Part shown: in pieces, positions 15,020 to 23,591 of the stretch | Layout of the letters: the number at the start of each line of letters is the position of its first letter | How positions within the stretch are numbered: the stretch's first letter is position 1 | Source of the DNA: Planococcus sp. ISL-110 | GTDB taxonomy: Bacteria > Bacillota > Bacilli > Bacillales_A > Planococcaceae | Direction: 5' to 3' | Assembly: GCF_018613575.1 (NCBI RefSeq) | Contig: NZ_JAGGPX010000035.1 | Location: 1-38,322 of the forward strand | DNA: 38,322 nucleotides | Position numbers and translations under genes: made by a program | The notes under the pieces: generated by a model | The model's database searches: none | Seen by the model: the letters and a program-made list of their open reading frames with translations, nothing else | What the model was told of the DNA's origin: nothing

Positions 15020-15874
15020 ATGAAAATTGCGGTGATCGGTGATTTGCATTATCCGGCATTGAAAAAAGCTTATTCCTTTATTGAAAAGGACCGTCAAACG
15101 TTTTATGAGAATTTTCTGGAGAGATTTTTTTCCATTCCAGCAGACCTTTATGTATCGATCGGTGATTTGACTAACTTTGGGACTCAGGATGAACTGGCAG
15201 ATGTCTACTCCATTATCGAAAAGCACGGAAAACCATTCAAACATGTTCTTGGCAACCATGATGTATACGGGATGACACGAAAAGAAGTACTTGCCATCAC
15301 GCGGCAGCACCGCTTCCATCAAGTTTCAACAGATTCAGTTGTCTTGGCATTTTTGGATACCGCACAAGAACAAAATTATGCCCATTGGGGCGGAACTTTG
15401 GATTCACCGCAGCAGGACTGGCTGTCAGTTGTCGTAAAAGAAACCGAAAACCGGCCACTCATCGTTTTTGGGCATCATCCGATCCATGGCACCACAAAAA
15501 ATTCAACCAAAGACAAACGTTGCATCCATCCGGATATTCCGGTTTGGGAGATTCTGTCCCGAAAAACCGGTGTCGGCCTATATGTCAATGGCCATAACCA
15601 CTTCAACTCTATTGCGGCTCGTGAAAACTGGACATTTCTGCAGCTTGCAGCGGTTCTGGATGAACAGGCTGTCCGCTTGATCGAAGTTTCTGAATCGCTG
15701 CTGTCGATCGACTATGTTTCTTTCACCGACCTGCTGCTGCACAAACATGCACAAGTAATCGGAGAAGCTATTGACCATTTCCGGCTCAATCCCTATCCGT
15801 TAGGGACTGCCGCCGATGTGAAGTATGCCATTCCTTTACCAAAAACCGATGCCCTCACTTCTGTTCAAAAATAA
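15020..15874 (+). CDS. Calcineurin-like metallophosphoesterase
   Basis: 284 residues. All five metal-site blocks are present in order: GDLHYP (residues 7-12), SIGDLTNFG, LGNHDVYG, FGHHPIHG and VNGHNHF. These bind two metals and hydrolyse phosphomono- or diesters. The ATG at 15020 is preceded by AAAGGGG 11 bases upstream; a TTG seven codons earlier sits before that site and is not used. The enzyme has no signal peptide and is cytoplasmic. Its substrate (cyclic nucleotide, nucleic acid or other) cannot be told. It is a single gene closed by a terminator. Confidence 0.9.
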   Translation: MKIAVIGDLHYPALKKAYSFIEKDRQTFYENFLERFFSIPADLYVSIGDLTNFGTQDELADVYSIIEKHGKPFKHVLGNHDVYGMTRKEVLAITRQHRFHQVSTDSVVLAFLDTAQEQNYAHWGGTLDSPQQDWLSVVVKETENRPLIVFGHHPIHGTTKNSTKDKRCIHPDIPVWEILSRKTGVGLYVNGHNHFNSIAARENWTFLQLAAVLDEQAVRLIEVSESLLSIDYVSFTDLLLHKHAQVIGEAIDHFRLNPYPLGTAADVKYAIPLPKTDALTSVQK

Positions 15875-15892
15875 AAAAATCTTTTTCACCTT

Positions 15893-15932
15893 AACAAGCC
15901 GCAATTTCCCACTGGAATTGCGGCTTGTTTTT
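15893..15932 (+). terminator. Intrinsic terminator after the metallophosphoesterase
   Basis: Perfect 14-bp arms (AACAAGCCGCAATT and complement) around a 9-base loop, followed by TTTTTC on the plus strand. Confidence 0.9.
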
Positions 15933-15963
15933 CTTCACTTCGATGTTCAGTATGGTTCACGGA

Positions 15964-16428
15964 TTATTTGTCGAACAGCACCAGATAAACCTGCATGCTA
16001 TGCTCTTGCAGAAACTTTTCTATCTCTGAAACAGCCACCTGCAGCGCCTGTTCTTTCGGGTACCCGTAAATCCCTGCAGAAATCAGTGGAAAGGCTATCG
16101 ATGCGCATTTGAGAGAGGCGGCCAACTCCAGTGAATTGCGGTAGCAGGCGCGCAATATTTTTTCCTCATCATGGACCCCGCCTCGCCAAACCGGTCCCAC
16201 CGTATGGATGATGTATTGTGAAGGCAAACGAAAGCTATCGGTAAAAACCGCTTCCCCAGTGGGACACCCCCCGATTTCGTCACAGGCCCTTTGCAGATCT
16301 TCTGCACCGGCCGCGCGGAAAATCGCTCCACTGACCCCGCCGCCCATCTGCAGCCCGGAATTTGCGGCGTTGACAATCGCATCCGCCTCTATTTTCGTAA
16401 TATCATTGTGAATGATTTCCAATGGCAT
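15964..16428 (-). CDS. Macro-domain protein (probable O-acetyl-ADP-ribose deacetylase)
   Basis: 154 residues, a stand-alone macro domain. Binds ADP-ribose and in characterised relatives removes acetyl or ADP-ribosyl groups. Conserved elements are NDITKIEADAIVNAANSGLQ (adenine-side and catalytic Asn), MGGGVSGAIFRAAG (diphosphate loop), YIIHTVGPVW and FPLISAGIYGYP (second loop). AAAGGAGG lies 9 bases before the ATG at 16428; the in-frame TTG at 16437 touches that site. It is monocistronic, facing the metallophosphoesterase. Confidence 0.93.
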   Translation of the reverse strand: MPLEIIHNDITKIEADAIVNAANSGLQMGGGVSGAIFRAAGAEDLQRACDEIGGCPTGEAVFTDSFRLPSQYIIHTVGPVWRGGVHDEEKILRACYRNSLELAASLKCASIAFPLISAGIYGYPKEQALQVAVSEIEKFLQEHSMQVYLVLFDK

Positions 16429-16494
16429 GCTGCACAACCTCCTTTAGTAATAAAACACCTATATAAGTTGAGCTAAAGAAACTAGCTTTTCCCC

Positions 16495-16640
16495 AATGCT
16501 TCGGCCGCTCGTAGACGCGCTGGCGCTAAGAAATTTAGTGAATTCAAAGCAAGCCTATGTTTTTCCACTGTAATCATAAAAGAGTTGGAGCAAATCACCC
16601 GAGACTCCCGAGGGAGCAGCGCAGCGCCGAAGCGATGCAA
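16495..16640. repeat. Dispersed repeat bounded by GCTTCGGC / GCCGAAGC
   Basis: A roughly 140-base intergenic stretch flanked by exact complements GCTTCGGC (near 16499) and GCCGAAGC (near 16630). It contains the core GACGCGCTGGCGCT (16514-16527), found again with one change at 34555-34568, and a CGAGACTCCCGAGGGAGC segment reminiscent of the 7801-7912 repeat. It has no coding content. The remaining bases up to 16847 carry a TATACT (near 16780) that may serve adeR. Confidence 0.5.
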
Positions 16641-16847
16641 CCATATAGAAAGAAATCCATCCGTTTTCCTTAACTTTAAACTTTGCACAAAAAGATGTAA
16701 AGCATCTTCTCGGCCTTTCCACGCTCATCCAATAATCCATTGTCTCATAGGCTGTGCTCTAGAGTAAACTGCCTGTTTTCGTTATACTGGAGCATAGGTA
16801 TCAATGAATGCGGATTTGTAAAAAAACACCGCTAAAGGAGTTGCTCC

Positions 16848-18089
16848 ATGCACGAAATGCCACATAAGAACCCATTTAAAAAAACATTTTTCGACTTGAA
16901 GGATCTGGTCGACAGCATCCATGAAAATTTCCTATGCCCAGTAACGATTGAAGACACTAATCACCGGCTGCATGCTTACAGCTCCCATGAAGATGACACT
17001 GATTCGGCACGCATCGGCACTATCATCTCCCAGCGTGTACCTGAGAAAGTCATCAATCGCCTATGGAAAGTGGGCGTCATCCCGAAATTGATGAAATCGG
17101 ATTCTGCCTTGCGCATTCCCCATATTGAAGATATTGGACTTCGCGACCGCGTGGCGATCGCCATCCGAAAAAACAATGAAATCCTTGGCTATATCTGGGT
17201 TGTTGAAGGCCAAAAGAAACTGGATGACGTTCAACTGGAGCTGCTGAAGGATGCCGCACTCGCCGCTACGCCTTTGATGGCAAAGCTCCAAAAGAACCGC
17301 AAGCGGAAAGAGGAAAACTACCAGGATTTCCTCTGGCAGCTGCTGACCGGCCAATACAAAACGCTGGAAGAAATCCAGGGGAAATTTCACGATTTGAATT
17401 TGAAGATGCCGGACCGCTTCACCGTACTCGCTTTCCGCTTTGAGCAAGACATTACACGAAAAGTGGAAGAACAGATTTCCTATTTGATTACGACCAGCCA
17501 AAAAATCACCAATCATTTTCTGGTGGTCATGGACGAGGAATTGATCCTGATCGCCTCCCCTCATAATTCACAGCCCGACGACAAAGCTTTTGACGACTTT
17601 ATTTCATTTTTCATATCTGAAATGGCCAATCGTTTTTCCATCCAAGGTGTCAAGGGAAGTGCCGGAACGAATTACAGCGTTTTTGACAAGGCAGAGACGA
17701 GCTATCAGGAGGCACTGAAAGTATTGAAGATGAAAGAGTATTTTCCAGAGGAGCTGGAAGGTGTATATCATTTCCGGCAGCTTGGCGCTTACAGGTATTT
17801 GGATCTTATTCAAAAAGAACAGCGGGTCAGACGCTACGAGCATCCGGCCATCGCCAAACTTGAAGATTACGACAGCCTCCATAAATCCAATCTGCTAAAG
17901 ACGCTTGAAGTCTTTATCCAGCAGGACAGCAATATGAACAACGCAGCCAAAAAGCTTTTTGTCCATACCAATACACTCCATTACCGGATCAAGCGCATAT
18001 CGGAAATCGGTGGTATTTCCTTAAGCAATGTCCATGAAAAGATCGGGATTTTCCTTGATTTGAAAGCGCGAAAAATAGATGAAAAATAA
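16848..18089 (+). CDS. adeR: PucR-family transcriptional activator of alanine dehydrogenase
   Basis: 413 residues. The N-terminal sensory region (about 1-150) has a GAF-like feel (CPVTIEDTNHRLHAYSSHED; RVAIAIRKNNEILGYIWVVE). The middle resembles the GGDEF-like CdaR domain. The C-terminal PucR helix-turn-helix lies around 355-410 (NMNNAAKKLFVHTNTLHYRI, then KRISEIGGISLSNVHEKIGI). AAAGGAG lies 7 bases before the ATG. It sits directly upstream of ald, as adeR does in Bacillus subtilis, where AdeR activates ald in response to alanine; the assignment rests on family plus this context. A perfect 22-bp palindrome starts 2 bases after its stop. Confidence 0.85.
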   Translation: MHEMPHKNPFKKTFFDLKDLVDSIHENFLCPVTIEDTNHRLHAYSSHEDDTDSARIGTIISQRVPEKVINRLWKVGVIPKLMKSDSALRIPHIEDIGLRDRVAIAIRKNNEILGYIWVVEGQKKLDDVQLELLKDAALAATPLMAKLQKNRKRKEENYQDFLWQLLTGQYKTLEEIQGKFHDLNLKMPDRFTVLAFRFEQDITRKVEEQISYLITTSQKITNHFLVVMDEELILIASPHNSQPDDKAFDDFISFFISEMANRFSIQGVKGSAGTNYSVFDKAETSYQEALKVLKMKEYFPEELEGVYHFRQLGAYRYLDLIQKEQRVRRYEHPAIAKLEDYDSLHKSNLLKTLEVFIQQDSNMNNAAKKLFVHTNTLHYRIKRISEIGGISLSNVHEKIGIFLDLKARKIDEK

Positions 18090-18090
18090 G

Positions 18091-18112
18091 CTTTTGTGAA
18101 ATTTCACAAAAG
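18091..18112. promoter_or_regulatory. Perfect 22-bp palindrome upstream of ald (candidate AdeR site)
   Basis: CTTTTGTGAAA followed by TTTCACAAAAG, fully self-complementary, 98 bases before the ald start codon. No U-run follows, so a terminator is less likely than an activator site. Confidence 0.6.
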
Positions 18113-18209
18113 AAATCACTTTCTTTCTTCCTTTCATACAATGAATAACGCCGGTCTTCCCGATATACTTATGGATATGTACACCATTCGTTTTATAGGA
18201 GGAATAAAA

Positions 18210-19340
18210 ATGATTATTGGAATTCCAAAAGAAATCAAGAACAATGAAAACCGAGTGGCCATCACTCCTGCTGGGGTCGACGCTTTTGTAAGAGCTGGAC
18301 ATCAAGTCATCATCGAAACTGGTGCTGGACTGGGAAGCAGCTTTACAGACGAAGATTACACTGCAACTGGCGCAAAAATAGTCGGCACAGCACAGGAAGC
18401 CTGGGCTGCTGAAATGGTCATGAAAGTAAAAGAACCTGTTTCTGCTGAATACCAATATTTCCGTGAAGACCTGTTATTGTTCACCTACCTGCACCTTGCA
18501 GCTGAACCTGCATTGACTCAGGCATTAGTGGACAACAAAGTAACTGCGGTTGCTTATGAGACGGTTTCGGTTAACCGCACGCTTCCGTTATTGACGCCAA
18601 TGAGTGAAGTTGCTGGCAGAATGGCTGCACAAGTCGGCGCTCAATTCCTTGAAAAAATCTACGGCGGCAAAGGCATCCTATTGTCCGGAGTACCAGGCGT
18701 ACAACGCGGCAAAGTGACAATCATCGGCGGAGGAGTTGCAGGAACAAATGCAGCGAAAATGGCGATCGGCCTCGGAGCTCAAGTTACGATCATCGATTTG
18801 AGCCCGGAACGCCTTCGCCAATTGGATGATATTTTTGGAACTGATGTAACGACATTGATTTCCAACCCATTCAATATCGCAGAAGCAGTCAGAGAATCAG
18901 ATTTGGTCATTGGCGCCGTATTGATCCCAGGATCAAAAGCACCTAAATTGGTGTCGGAAGAAATGGTTCAATCCATGAATCCAGGTTCTGTTATCGTCGA
19001 TATCGCCATCGATCAAGGCGGAATTTTCGAAACTACAGACCGCATCAGCACGCATGACGATCCAACTTATGTAAAACACGAAGTGGTCCATTATGCAGTT
19101 GCCAATATGCCTGGAGCTGTGCCACGCACATCGACAATCGCATTGACGAATGTCACTGTCGGCTATGCACTACAAATGGCCAACAAAGGCGTTCTACAAG
19201 CAGTTGCTCAGAACCCGGCACTGAAGCTTGGCGTCAATACGGCAAATGGCCTCGTTACGTATGAAGCGGTTGCCAAAGACCTTGGTTTCAGCTTTGTATC
19301 TGTTGACGATGCTCTTGCTAAACCGGCATCACTTGTCTAA
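18210..19340 (+). CDS. ald: Alanine dehydrogenase
   Basis: 376 residues. Converts L-alanine and NAD+ to pyruvate, ammonia and NADH; used for growth on alanine and, in sporulating relatives, for sporulation. The N-terminal substrate domain begins [20 protein letters not shown], with substrate-binding Arg15, Lys74 (MKVKEP) and His95 (TYLHLA). The NAD-binding domain has [20 protein letters not shown], and the catalytic Asp is in DIAIDQGG. The frame is open further upstream, but AGGAGG (18198-18203) lies 6 bases before the ATG at 18210. It lies downstream of its probable activator adeR, separated by 120 bases that hold the palindrome. Confidence 0.97.
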   Translation: MIIGIPKEIKNNENRVAITPAGVDAFVRAGHQVIIETGAGLGSSFTDEDYTATGAKIVGTAQEAWAAEMVMKVKEPVSAEYQYFREDLLLFTYLHLAAEPALTQALVDNKVTAVAYETVSVNRTLPLLTPMSEVAGRMAAQVGAQFLEKIYGGKGILLSGVPGVQRGKVTIIGGGVAGTNAAKMAIGLGAQVTIIDLSPERLRQLDDIFGTDVTTLISNPFNIAEAVRESDLVIGAVLIPGSKAPKLVSEEMVQSMNPGSVIVDIAIDQGGIFETTDRISTHDDPTYVKHEVVHYAVANMPGAVPRTSTIALTNVTVGYALQMANKGVLQAVAQNPALKLGVNTANGLVTYEAVAKDLGFSFVSVDDALAKPASLV

Positions 19341-19350
19341 AAAAACCCGA

Positions 19351-19402
19351 AAAGATAGTCTTCCACTGCCTGTTGGCAGCGGCAGGGCTGTCTTTTTTTT
19401 TT
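19351..19402 (+). terminator. Intrinsic terminator after ald
   Basis: An imperfect long hairpin (AAAGATAG / CTGTCTTT outer arms, inner CTGCC / GGCAG) followed by a run of ten T. Confidence 0.8.
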
Positions 19403-19483
19403 GCACCATTAACTCAAGCCATATCCCCCTTCTTTCCTGTACATCCGATATGAGTTGTTTTATATTTAGGACAGGTGATAAAA

Positions 19484-20242
19484 ATGAAAGCAAAACTTTA
19501 CGCAAACAATGAGCAATACGTTTCCGGCATGACGTTGAAAGATGTTGCAGAACCCGAAAGCAATAATATGGCGCTGCATACCTGCGAAAATCAACAGACG
19601 GTTTTGGCGAACCGGGAAAAACTGGCCCACTTCCTGGAGGTTCCACTTGCTGATTTTATTTGTACACAGCAGACGCACAGCGCCAATTTCCGTCGCGTGT
19701 CACTGGCTGACAAAGGCCGCGGAGCATATGATGCGGATGATGCCTTTTGCGATACCGATGCTTTGTATACCTTTGATGCCGGGGCAGTTTTGTGCAGCTT
19801 CGCAGCTGACTGTGTTCCGGTTATTATCCATGACCGAAAAACCGGTCTGATCGGTGTTGTCCATTCCGGATGGCAGGGTACCATCAAAGAAATCACACCC
19901 AAACTGCTTCAGCAGCTGATTGAACTTGAGCAATGCGACCCGGCTGATTTGGACATCCAGATTGGTGCTGCCATCAGCCAACAGCAATTCGAAGTCGATC
20001 AGGACGTCTATTCCAAGTTCAATGCCCTCGGCTATGCCAGCGAATTTATGTATTTCAATAACGCCACAAAGAAATATCATATCGACAATCAATCCACAGT
20101 AAAAAGACAATGTGAGCTGGCAGGAGTCCCTTCTGGACAGATCCGCGTTGACAAAAATTGCACGTTTTCAAGTCCGGATGGCTTCTCTTACCGACAGGAC
20201 AAAAAAAGTGGCAGGCATTTGATATTTGCAATGAAAAAATGA
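19484..20242 (+). CDS. PgeF/YfiH-family (DUF152) protein: multicopper-like nucleoside phosphorylase / peptidoglycan-editing factor
   Basis: 252 residues. Metal-site residues of the family are visible in order: His in CTQQTHSANF, Cys in FAADCVPVIIHD and His in GVVHSGWQGT. The C-terminal signature reads DKNCTFSSPDGFSYRQDKKS. Members were first called laccase-like polyphenol oxidases. Later work on LACC1/YfiH relatives points to purine nucleoside phosphorylase/adenosine deaminase activity and, in E. coli, a role in removing misincorporated peptidoglycan amino acids. It resembles B. subtilis YlmD but is not in a cell-division cluster here. I start at the ATG at 19484 with AGGTG upstream. Confidence 0.88.
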   Translation: MKAKLYANNEQYVSGMTLKDVAEPESNNMALHTCENQQTVLANREKLAHFLEVPLADFICTQQTHSANFRRVSLADKGRGAYDADDAFCDTDALYTFDAGAVLCSFAADCVPVIIHDRKTGLIGVVHSGWQGTIKEITPKLLQQLIELEQCDPADLDIQIGAAISQQQFEVDQDVYSKFNALGYASEFMYFNNATKKYHIDNQSTVKRQCELAGVPSGQIRVDKNCTFSSPDGFSYRQDKKSGRHLIFAMKK

Positions 20243-20378
20243 TTTTTGCAGTAACGGGAAATTTCGTGTAAGAAATTGTGGGAAAACATGCCATTCATTC
20301 CCTCTAATACCCAGCTCCATTGCACATCTTTTTAAAAGCCTTGCTGTTGTTGATTATTATCAGTAATCCTTACACGAT

Positions 20379-20428
20379 AAAAAAAGTCGATTCTTTAAAC
20401 CGGCAAGGTTTAAGGAATCGACTTTTTT
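20379..20428. terminator. Bidirectional terminator between converging genes
   Basis: A stem of about 22 bp (AAAAAAGTCGATTC... and complement, one G-U) with a 5-base loop, A-run on the left and T-run on the right. It lies between the PgeF-like gene and the MFS gene. Confidence 0.9.
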
Positions 20429-20526
20429 GTTTAGTTTATGAACTTGCAAGAAATTCACCGTTTTGAGAAACACTACTTTATAACCTTTTAAAGCTTTTAT
20501 AAATAGTGATAATAGAACTATTTCAA

Positions 20527-21822
20527 TTAGTTATTGCCTTCTTGAAGATTAAGCCCTTTTGAAGCGGCTGTTGTCTTCTGTGATTCTTCCTGTCCTTCAA
20601 TTCGCTTGATGTCCCAGCGGATCAACAGCGAAATTAGGAAAGCGATGGAAGCAAGAACAATGAAGACATAGAACACTGGAACATAGCTGTCAGTCCGCTC
20701 GCGGATCTGCGAAACGATAGCCGGCCCAATGATGCCGCCTAATGACCAGGTCGTCAATAAATAGCCGTGGATTGCGCCCAATTGTTTGGTGCCAAACAGG
20801 TCGCCGATAAATGCTGGCAGATTGGAGAACCCTCCGCCGTAGCAGCTGACAATGACCAAAATCAAAGCTTGGAACACTAATACATTGGTGATGTTCGGAA
20901 GCATAGTGAACGCTGCGATTTCCAGTACAAAGAAAATCGTGAAGATGGTTGGGCGTCCGATGTAATCGGAAAGTGCAGCCCACCCAAGTCTGCCTCCACC
21001 ATTAAAGATTCCCATGATGCCGACTAAAGTAGCAGCACCGGCTGCTGAAAGCCCCATCATCTCCTGGGACATTGGTGAAGCAACAGAAATGATCATGATA
21101 CCGGCACTGACATTAATCAGCATCATTGACCAAAGCATCCAGAAACGGCGTGTTTTCACGGCTTCTCTGGCAGACAACTGCGCTAGATCTTTTTTCATCA
21201 CTTTTTTACCGGAATCGATAGCCTGCTGCATGCCAGCTGGCATCCAGTCTTTCGGTGGCGGTGCAATGTATGAAGCACCAAGCAAAATCAGGATAAAGTA
21301 GCTGATTCCCAGCATGTAGAATGTCGAGCTGACGCCAAATGATTCAATCAGGTTAGCTGCAACCGGTGCAGTGATAAGTGCACCTGCTCCAAAGCCCATG
21401 ACCGCCATTCCGGTAGCCAGTCCTCTACGGTCCGGGAACCATTTGACCAAAGTCGAAATAGGTGCAATATAACCTACCCCTAAGCCAAGTCCACTTAAGA
21501 AACCGTATGTAAGAAGAAACAAGATAAGTGAATCGATTTGGATGGCGAACCCTGCACCGGCTTGTCCAAAACCGAATAGGAATGCGGCAACAATTGCTGA
21601 CTTTCGGGGTCCGTTCTTTTCGACAAATCCTCCAAAGAACGCGGCCGAGATACCGCCGAGCGCCATCATGATTGTGAAGGCATAGGTAATTTCTCTAGGT
21701 TCCCAGCCCATTTCACTGCTGATCGGCGTGGTATAGACACTATAGGCATAAGCCGCACCGATTGATAATTGGATGGCGATTGCTGCCAGAGCGATCAGCC
21801 ACCTGTTTTTTGTTTTTTTCAT
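20527..21822 (-). CDS. MFS transporter, oxalate/formate antiporter (OFA) family
   Basis: 431 residues with about 12 membrane segments. It begins MKKTKNRWLIALAAIAIQLS, then IGAAYAYSVY, the OFA-family opening. It has the MFS loop-2/3 and loop-8/9 signatures (GGFVEKNGPRKSA; LSDYIGRPTIF), with WFPDRRGLATGMAVMGFGAG and LFGTKQLGAIHGYLLTTWSL. The family exchanges small organic acids (oxalate, formate, lactate); the substrate cannot be read. AAAGGAGG lies 7 bases before the ATG at 21822. It is closely similar along its length to the transporter at 27836-29119, so the two are paralogues. It is a single gene with its own promoter. Confidence 0.9.
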   Translation of the reverse strand: MKKTKNRWLIALAAIAIQLSIGAAYAYSVYTTPISSEMGWEPREITYAFTIMMALGGISAAFFGGFVEKNGPRKSAIVAAFLFGFGQAGAGFAIQIDSLILFLLTYGFLSGLGLGVGYIAPISTLVKWFPDRRGLATGMAVMGFGAGALITAPVAANLIESFGVSSTFYMLGISYFILILLGASYIAPPPKDWMPAGMQQAIDSGKKVMKKDLAQLSAREAVKTRRFWMLWSMMLINVSAGIMIISVASPMSQEMMGLSAAGAATLVGIMGIFNGGGRLGWAALSDYIGRPTIFTIFFVLEIAAFTMLPNITNVLVFQALILVIVSCYGGGFSNLPAFIGDLFGTKQLGAIHGYLLTTWSLGGIIGPAIVSQIRERTDSYVPVFYVFIVLASIAFLISLLIRWDIKRIEGQEESQKTTAASKGLNLQEGNN

Positions 21823-21879
21823 CGAATATCCTCCTTTTGCATAAAAATCCACCTCATTGTTTCAGAAGCGATTCTTCAG

Positions 21880-21908
21880 AGAATACATGCTTATTCGAAA
21901 TAAAACAA
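21880..21908 (-). promoter_or_regulatory. Candidate promoter of the MFS gene
   Basis: TTGTTT (21903-21908) and TATTCT (21880-21885) on the minus strand with 17-base spacing, about 58 bases before the start codon. Confidence 0.45.
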
Positions 21909-22252
21909 ATACTTTTTAAAAAATAAAAATTTCAACTGCACAATATTTTGTTCAAAAACCCAGCAAGGAGTAAGAAAAATCCGCATGAAAAAAATTTCCC
22001 GAAAAAAATAAACCTGAAATTTTTTCTTTTTTCTGTTCCCGTCGATTCCAGTAGCTTGCTGATTTTCCCGGAATTTCAATATTCCTCTCCTTCAACCATT
22101 GATTCTACTGCTTTAATCGCAATAATCGCAATCACAGACATTTAAGACAGCATTTTCCTAGGAATGCGTTAAGGTAAATAAATAGCACAGAATAGTCACA
22201 ATTGCACCAAGCTGTCGCTTTCGCCGTTTCGCAGTTGCCGCAAAAATTGAAA
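21909..22252. other. Non-coding stretch between divergent MFS and citrate synthase genes
   Basis: AT-rich to about 22080, then more mixed. No gene or strong hairpin is supported. An open frame runs from about 22180 into the citrate synthase start but has no start codon. The right part should hold the citrate synthase promoter. Confidence 0.4.
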
Positions 22253-22268
22253 ATGTAAACGCTTTACT
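22253..22268. promoter_or_regulatory. Catabolite-responsive (cre-like) element before citrate synthase
   Basis: ATGTAAACGCTTTACT matches the CcpA-site consensus (WTGNAANCGNWNNCWW) except at the terminal C position, 78 bases before the start codon. CcpA repression of citZ is known in B. subtilis. Confidence 0.6.
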
Positions 22269-22345
22269 GCTTGCATACGCAGAACTTGAACGTCTGACGA
22301 TTCGGTCCGAACGAAAGCTTGAATACATTAAAAGGGGAGATTTAT

Positions 22346-23461
22346 ATGACAACAACTAAAGGTTTAGAAGGTGTAGTAGCAACCCAGTCCGCCATCAGCT
22401 CGATTATTGATGACACACTTACATACGTCGGCTACGATATTGATGACCTGGCTGTCAATGCCAGCTTTGAAGAAGTAATCTACTTGCTGTGGCACCAGCG
22501 CCTGCCGAAGGCAGACGAATTGGCGGAACTCAAACAGCAATTGGCAGACAACATGGCCGTTCCCCAAGCTGTGCTGGACCATTTCAAGACATACGACATC
22601 AAGCATGTCCACCCGATGGCAGCGCTTCGCACGGCTGTTTCCATGCTTGGCTTGTTCGACGAAGAAGCTGAAGTGATGGAGCCGGAAGCCAACTACCGCA
22701 AAGCCATCAAGATCCAGGCAAAAATCTCGACATTGGTGACAGCGTTCGGCCGCATCCGCAACGGACAAGAGCCGATTGCACCAAAATCGGACTTGAGCTT
22801 TGCTGCCAACTTCCTGTACATGCTGTCTGGCGAATTGCCGGAAGCCATCGAAGAAGAAGCATTCAACAAAGCCTTGGTGCTTCACGCAGACCACGAATTG
22901 AACGCATCGACGTTCACGGCACGTGTTGCGGTGGCAACGTTATCTGATATCTATTCGGGCGTTACAGCAGCTATCGGCGCCTTGAAAGGCCCGCTTCATG
23001 GCGGTGCCAACGAGCAGGTTATGAAGATGCTTACGGAAATCGGCTCTGTCGACAACGTGGAAAAAGTCATCACCGACAAATTGGCCAACAAAGAAAAAAT
23101 CATGGGCTTCGGCCACCGCGTCTATCGCAAGGGCGACCCGCGCGCGAAACATTTGCGTGACATGTCCCAAAAATTGACGAAGATCCGCGGCGAAGAAAAA
23201 TGGTATGACATGTCCGTGAAGATCGACGAAATCGTCACTGGCCAGAAAAACCTTCCGCCGAATGTGGATTTCTACTCAGCATCGGTTTACCATAGCCTGA
23301 ACATCGAACACGATTTGTTCACGCCGATCTTTGCAGTATCCCGCACATCCGGCTGGCTGGCTCATATTCTTGAGCAGTACTCGGACAACCGCCTGATCCG
23401 CCCGCGCGCAGACTACATCGGGCCTGGCATGCAGACTTATGTGCCGGTTGAAGAAAGATAG
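22346..23461 (+). CDS. citZ: Citrate synthase
   Basis: 371 residues, the compact Gram-positive type II-like size. Condenses oxaloacetate and acetyl-CoA to citrate. Catalytic residues sit in HADHELNAS (His), GFGHRVYRKGDPR (His, Arg) and PPNVDFYSASVY (Asp). The ATG at 22346 has AAAGGGGAG before it. A cre-like site lies upstream and a strong terminator downstream. In B. subtilis citZ leads an operon with icd and mdh; here the gene stands alone, so a second paralogue (citA or a methylcitrate synthase-like enzyme) is possible. The sequence reads most like CitZ. Confidence 0.88.
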   Translation: MTTTKGLEGVVATQSAISSIIDDTLTYVGYDIDDLAVNASFEEVIYLLWHQRLPKADELAELKQQLADNMAVPQAVLDHFKTYDIKHVHPMAALRTAVSMLGLFDEEAEVMEPEANYRKAIKIQAKISTLVTAFGRIRNGQEPIAPKSDLSFAANFLYMLSGELPEAIEEEAFNKALVLHADHELNASTFTARVAVATLSDIYSGVTAAIGALKGPLHGGANEQVMKMLTEIGSVDNVEKVITDKLANKEKIMGFGHRVYRKGDPRAKHLRDMSQKLTKIRGEEKWYDMSVKIDEIVTGQKNLPPNVDFYSASVYHSLNIEHDLFTPIFAVSRTSGWLAHILEQYSDNRLIRPRADYIGPGMQTYVPVEER

Positions 23462-23532
23462 GCAAAAGCGAGGCGCATATTCCGTCTTTATGGAATACCC
23501 GCAATCGACTTTTCAACATAAAAAGCCACACG

Positions 23533-23572
23533 AAAAAAGGCGTTTCCTGAACATACAGGAAACGCCTTTTTT
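23533..23572. terminator. Bidirectional terminator between citZ and moaA
   Basis: Perfect 17-bp arms (AAAAAAGGCGTTTCCTG and complement) with a 6-base loop, able to end transcripts from both converging operons. Confidence 0.93.
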
Positions 23573-23591
23573 CTATTGTAAGGCAGATTGT

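Noticed and set aside
22181..22372. Plus-strand open frame running into the citrate synthase start (…AYAELERLTIRSERKLEYIK…)
   Set aside because: It reads like protein but has no start codon after the preceding stop and overlaps the cre-like site. More likely a chance frame.
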